From Jongsikchunia kroppenstedtii DSM 45133 (GTDB lineage Bacteria; Actinomycetota; Actinomycetes; Mycobacteriales; Mycobacteriaceae), in contig NZ_AQYG01000051.1 of the NCBI RefSeq assembly GCF_000380485.1, positions 457,531 through 521,530 of the forward strand: a DNA stretch of 64,000 nucleotides, read 5' to 3'. The notes under the pieces are model-generated. The model saw only the letters and a list, made by a program, of their open reading frames with translations. It had not been told where the DNA came from and did not search any database. Positions 60,868-64,000 of this stretch are shown here, in pieces; the first letter of the stretch is position 1; every line of letters starts with the position of its first letter. A program made the translations under genes and the position numbers.

Positions 60868-61662
60868 CTACGAGGGTCGGACGGTGAGGATGCGGGGGCC
60901 GTCTTCGGTGACGGCGACCGTGTGCTCCCAGTGCGACGACCGCGAACCGTCGTCGGTGACGACAGTCCATTCGTCCTCGAGGACGGTGGTGTCGACGGTG
61001 CCGAGCGTCAGCATCGGCTCGATCGCCAGGGTGCTGCCAACCACGAGCTGCGGGCCACGACCGGGTTTGCCCTCGTTGGGCAGGAACGGGTCCAGATGCA
61101 TCTCCCGGCCGATGCCGTGGCCGCCATAGCCGGCGACGATCCCGAATGAACGGCTGAACTTGGCTTCCGCGGCGTGCGTGCCCTGCTCGATCGCGTGCGA
61201 GACGTCGGTCAGCCGATTGCCGGGGATCATCGCCGCGATGCCGGCTTCCATCGACAGCCGGGTCGCCTCGTTCAGCGCCTGGTCATCGCCGGAGATCTCC
61301 CCCACCGCGAACGTCCATGCCGAGTCGCCATGCCAACCGTCGAGGATGGCACCGCAGTCGATCGATACCAGGTCACCCTCGGCAAGAATCACATCTGCAG
61401 CCGGAATACCATGCACCACAACATCATTGACGGAGCTGCAGATCGATCCCGGGAACCCGTGGTAGCCCTTGAACGACGGCACAGCGCCCGCGCCACGAAT
61501 CACCGACTCGGCGATCGCGTCGAGTTCCAGCGTGCTCACACCGACTTTCGCGGCGTCGCGGACGGCCACGAGAGCCCGGCCGACCACGGCGCCGGCCTCG
61601 GCCATCGCGTCAAGTTCGCCCGCCGAGCGGAACGGAACGACTTTGGGTTTGCGGAATCCCAT
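60868..61662 (-). CDS. map: Methionine aminopeptidase, type I
   Basis: 264 residues. It removes the N-terminal methionine from new proteins. The metal ligands are present: D in SIDCGA, D in GDSAW, H in GGHGIG, E in IEPM and E in WEHTVAV. Part of the secY-adk-map run. It ends against the PucR gene with no gap, so no terminator lies between the stops. Confidence 0.97.
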   Translation of the reverse strand: MGFRKPKVVPFRSAGELDAMAEAGAVVGRALVAVRDAAKVGVSTLELDAIAESVIRGAGAVPSFKGYHGFPGSICSSVNDVVVHGIPAADVILAEGDLVSIDCGAILDGWHGDSAWTFAVGEISGDDQALNEATRLSMEAGIAAMIPGNRLTDVSHAIEQGTHAAEAKFSRSFGIVAGYGGHGIGREMHLDPFLPNEGKPGRGPQLVVGSTLAIEPMLTLGTVDTTVLEDEWTVVTDDGSRSSHWEHTVAVTEDGPRILTVRPS

Positions 61663-61692
61663 GTGCTGCGGGCCTTCTCGAATGTCGAACGG

Positions 61693-62238
61693 TCAGGCGC
61701 TGACGGCGCGCAGGATCCGCTGATGCACCTCGTCGATGTCGCCGATGGCGTCGACGGTGCGGATGCGATCGCCGTAGTAGGCGATCAGCGGCGCGGTCTC
61801 GGCGAGGTACACCTGCATGCGATTGCGGATGACATCTTCGGTGTCGTCGGCGCGACCACGGGCCAGCATGCGCTTGACCACGACGTCCTCATCGACCTCG
61901 AGCGACACGACGGCGTTCAGGGTCTGCTGCTCCTCGGCGAGGATCTTCTCCAGCGAGTCGGCCTGATCGGTCGTCCGCGGGAAGCCGTCGAGGATGAACC
62001 CGTTCACGGCGTCGGGCTCGGCCAGTCGCGAGCGGACCATGTTGACGGTCACCTCGGACGGCACCAGATCGCCGGCGTCCATGTACTTCTTCGCCTCGAG
62101 CCCCAGCTCGGTGCCCTCGCCGATGTTCTGTCGGAACAGATCTCCGGTCGACACGTGCGGGATGCCGAGGGCGTCGCGCAACAGCTCGGCCTGCGTCCCC
62201 TTGCCCGCACCGGGCGGGCCCAACAACACCAGTCTCAC
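61693..62238 (-). CDS. adk: Adenylate kinase
   Basis: 181 residues with P-loop [12 protein letters not shown] at residues 4-15 and DGFPRT near residue 85. It is the short type with a reduced LID, as in other Mycobacteriales. It interconverts ATP, AMP and ADP. Its ATG overlaps the secY stop (ATGA). Confidence 0.97.
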   Translation of the reverse strand: MRLVLLGPPGAGKGTQAELLRDALGIPHVSTGDLFRQNIGEGTELGLEAKKYMDAGDLVPSEVTVNMVRSRLAEPDAVNGFILDGFPRTTDQADSLEKILAEEQQTLNAVVSLEVDEDVVVKRMLARGRADDTEDVIRNRMQVYLAETAPLIAYYGDRIRTVDAIGDIDEVHQRILRAVSA

Positions 62239-63560
62239 TTCAGGAACCCCTCATACTTGCGTTGCATCAGCTGGCTGTTGATCTGCTTCACCGTGTCGAG
62301 GCCGACGCCCACCATGATCAGCACGGCCGTGCCGCCGAACGGCATGTTCTGCACGCCGCCGCTGTTGCCGATATCCAGGAACAGGTTGGGAAGCACCGCG
62401 ATGATGCCCAGGTAGATCGAGCCCGGCAGGGTGATTCGGTTGAGCACGTAGGCCAGGTAGTCGGCGGTCGGCTTACCGGGGCGGATGCCCGGGATGAACC
62501 CGCCGTACTGCTTCATCTCATCGGCGCGCTCTTCGGGGTTGAACGTCACCGCGACGTAGAAGAACGTGAAGAAGATGATCAGCGCGAAGTACACGACGAT
62601 GTAGGTCGAGCTGCCCGGCTGGGTCAGATGCTTCTGGATGAAGTTCTGCCAACCGCTGAGGGCACTACCGTCCGACGGCCGTGTCAGCTGCAGGATCAGC
62701 GTCGGCAGATACAGCAGCGACGACGCGAAGATGACCGGGATGACGCCGGCCTGGTTGACCTTCAGTGGCAAGTAGGTGGATGAGCCGCCGTACATCTTGC
62801 GGCCCACCATGCGTTTGGCGTACTGCACCGGGATCCGGCGCTGGCCTTGCTCGATGAACACCACGCCGGCGACGATCACCAATGCCGCCACACAGATCAG
62901 GAAGAACACCAGGCCGCCGCGGGTCTGCAGGATCTGGTGACCCTCGGCCGGGAGACGGGCCGCGATGCCGGCGAAGATCAGCAGCGACATGCCGTTGCCG
63001 ATGCCGCGCTCGGTGATGAGCTCGCCGAACCACATGACGATGCAGGCACCGGCGGTCATCGTCATCACGATGATGAACAGCGCGAAGATGCCCTGGTCGC
63101 TCAGCACCGGGTCGGTGCACTCGGACGGCAGCAGGGTGCCGCGGTCGGCGAGGGCGACCACACCGGTCGACTGCAGCAGCGCCAGCGCCACCGTGAGGTA
63201 GCGGGTGTACTGCGTCATCTTGGCCTGGCCGGCCTGACCCTCTTTACGAAGCTGTTCGAAGCGCGGGATGACCACCGTCAGCAGCTGCACGATGATGCTC
63301 GCCGTGATGTACGGCATGATCCCGATCGCGAACACCGACAGCTGCAGCAGCGCGCCGCCGGAGAACATGTTGATCAACGAGTAGATGTCCGCACTGGAAC
63401 CACTGTTGATCGTGTTCATGCACGTATGCACGGCCTTGTAGTTGACGCCCGGCGACGGGAGGGTCGCACCGATCCGGTACAGGATGATCAGACCGAGGAC
63501 GAACAGAATCTTCCGTCGCAGGTCCGGGGTCCGGAAGACCGAGACTAGAGCGGAATTCAC
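62235..63560 (-). CDS. secY: Preprotein translocase subunit SecY
   Basis: 441 residues from a GTG at 63560, which follows AGGAGG; the 12-residue upstream extension lacks one. Ten membrane helices form the Sec channel. Signature segments include [27 protein letters not shown] near residue 75 and the plug/lateral-gate regions. It is translationally coupled to adk. A hairpin and promoter region separate it from rplO. Confidence 0.97.
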   Translation of the reverse strand: MNSALVSVFRTPDLRRKILFVLGLIILYRIGATLPSPGVNYKAVHTCMNTINSGSSADIYSLINMFSGGALLQLSVFAIGIMPYITASIIVQLLTVVIPRFEQLRKEGQAGQAKMTQYTRYLTVALALLQSTGVVALADRGTLLPSECTDPVLSDQGIFALFIIVMTMTAGACIVMWFGELITERGIGNGMSLLIFAGIAARLPAEGHQILQTRGGLVFFLICVAALVIVAGVVFIEQGQRRIPVQYAKRMVGRKMYGGSSTYLPLKVNQAGVIPVIFASSLLYLPTLILQLTRPSDGSALSGWQNFIQKHLTQPGSSTYIVVYFALIIFFTFFYVAVTFNPEERADEMKQYGGFIPGIRPGKPTADYLAYVLNRITLPGSIYLGIIAVLPNLFLDIGNSGGVQNMPFGGTAVLIMVGVGLDTVKQINSQLMQRKYEGFLK

Positions 63561-63707
63561 TAATCCTCCTGGGCGCAGCCGACTCGCGGCACGCATCTGG
63601 CCAGCCGCGACGTGTCACCGTTGCCGACTGATGGTCACTGATAACGCCTGTCCGCCAAAATCTTGGGCGCAGACAACTCTTGAACTCTAACAGCGTGAAG
63701 AACCGAA

Positions 63708-63741
63708 CCCCGGCGGGCGGCATCGCGCACACCCGCCGGGG
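63708..63741 (-). terminator. Hairpin between rplO and secY
   Basis: CCCCGGCGGG / CCCGCCGGGG with a 14-base loop, 10 bases past the rplO stop; TTCGGTTCTT follows on the minus strand. It may end or attenuate the upstream spc-operon transcript, leaving secY with its own promoter in the next 150 bases. Confidence 0.65.
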
Positions 63742-63751
63742 ATCCGATATG

Positions 63752-64000
63752 TCAGAGCTCGTTTGCGGTGCCGCCGGCAGCCGCGATCTTCTCCTTGGCA
63801 GAAGCCGTGAACTTGTTGGCGGTGATCGTCAACGCGACCGACAGCTCGCCGTCGCCCAGGATCTTGACCAATTCGTTCTTGCGGACCGCACCCTTGGCGA
63901 CGAGGTCCTCGACGCCCACGGTGCCGCCCTGCGGGAACAGCAGCGCGAGATCGCCGACGTTGACGACCTGGTACTCGACCCGGTTGCGGTTGGTGAAGCC
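63752..64000 (-). CDS. rplO: 50S ribosomal protein L15, C-terminal part
   Basis: The last 82 residues of L15 are present, from the window edge to the TGA at 63752. YQVVNVGDL, then [28 protein letters not shown] are typical L15. rplO directly upstream of secY is the standard end of the spc operon. Confidence 0.95.
   Translation of the reverse strand, partial: GFTNRNRVEYQVVNVGDLALLFPQGGTVGVEDLVAKGAVRKNELVKILGDGELSVALTITANKFTASAKEKIAAAGGTANEL

Overview
This window looks like chromosome of a high-GC, mycolic-acid-type actinobacterium (order Mycobacteriales, for example Gordonia, Nocardia, Rhodococcus, Skermania or Williamsia). The evidence is the mtrA-mtrB-lpqB cell-envelope signalling cluster, type VII (ESX) substrates with an EspG-type chaperone, the alkB-rubA-rubA-rubB-tetR alkane hydroxylase cluster next to ahcY, and an actinobacterial-style ribosomal protein block. 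Genus is not decidable by eye.

Layout. (1) 1-15.0 kb is mostly conserved: lpqB (cut by the window edge), mtrB, mtrA, then tmk on the opposite strand, three membrane or exported proteins, ahcY, the alkane hydroxylase operon with two very small rubredoxin genes, an amino-acid permease and a CDF metal transporter. (2) 15.1-20.2 kb is a nine-gene ESX substrate cassette on the minus strand: two YbaB-like genes, an EspC-like protein with a YxxxD tail, a long Ala/Pro-rich EspA-like protein, PE, PPE, EspG and two WXG100 proteins. No secretion-core gene is present. (3) 20.3-21.8 kb holds dedA and truA. (4) 21.9-48.8 kb is an accessory block between truA and rplQ, which are normally neighbours. It holds a four-module NRPS interrupted by one in-frame amber codon, a divergent DrrAB-type ABC exporter, a carotenoid oxygenase, a two-component system, a TetR/MFS efflux pair, a HelR-type RNA polymerase-recycling ATPase under a rifamycin-associated element, a TetR/amine oxidase pair (oxidase frameshifted) and an alpha/beta hydrolase. 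(5) 48.9-52.6 kb is infA-rpmJ-rpsM-rpsK-rpsD-rpoA-rplQ. (6) 52.9-60.9 kb is a second accessory block: dtd, MarR plus membrane protein, and a PucR-type regulator divergent from an acyl-CoA ligase, a DUF3556-like membrane protein and an FAD oxidoreductase. (7) 60.9-64.0 kb is map-adk-secY and the end of rplO.

How it works together. The essential translation and secretion block (rplO to rplQ, then truA) stays collinear on the minus strand but is split by two accessory islands. Several islands carry local one-component regulators with visible palindromic operators: TetR/MFS at 41.6 kb, TetR/amine oxidase at 46.2 kb, MarR at 53.8 kb and probably PucR at 59.4 kb. The NRPS plus divergent ABC exporter form a candidate secreted-peptide locus whose first module resembles the serine module of EntF. 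HelR with its upstream element is a probable inducible rifamycin-tolerance unit. No tRNA, rRNA, CRISPR array, insertion sequence or integrase was seen, and no stretch over 300 bases lacks a gene.
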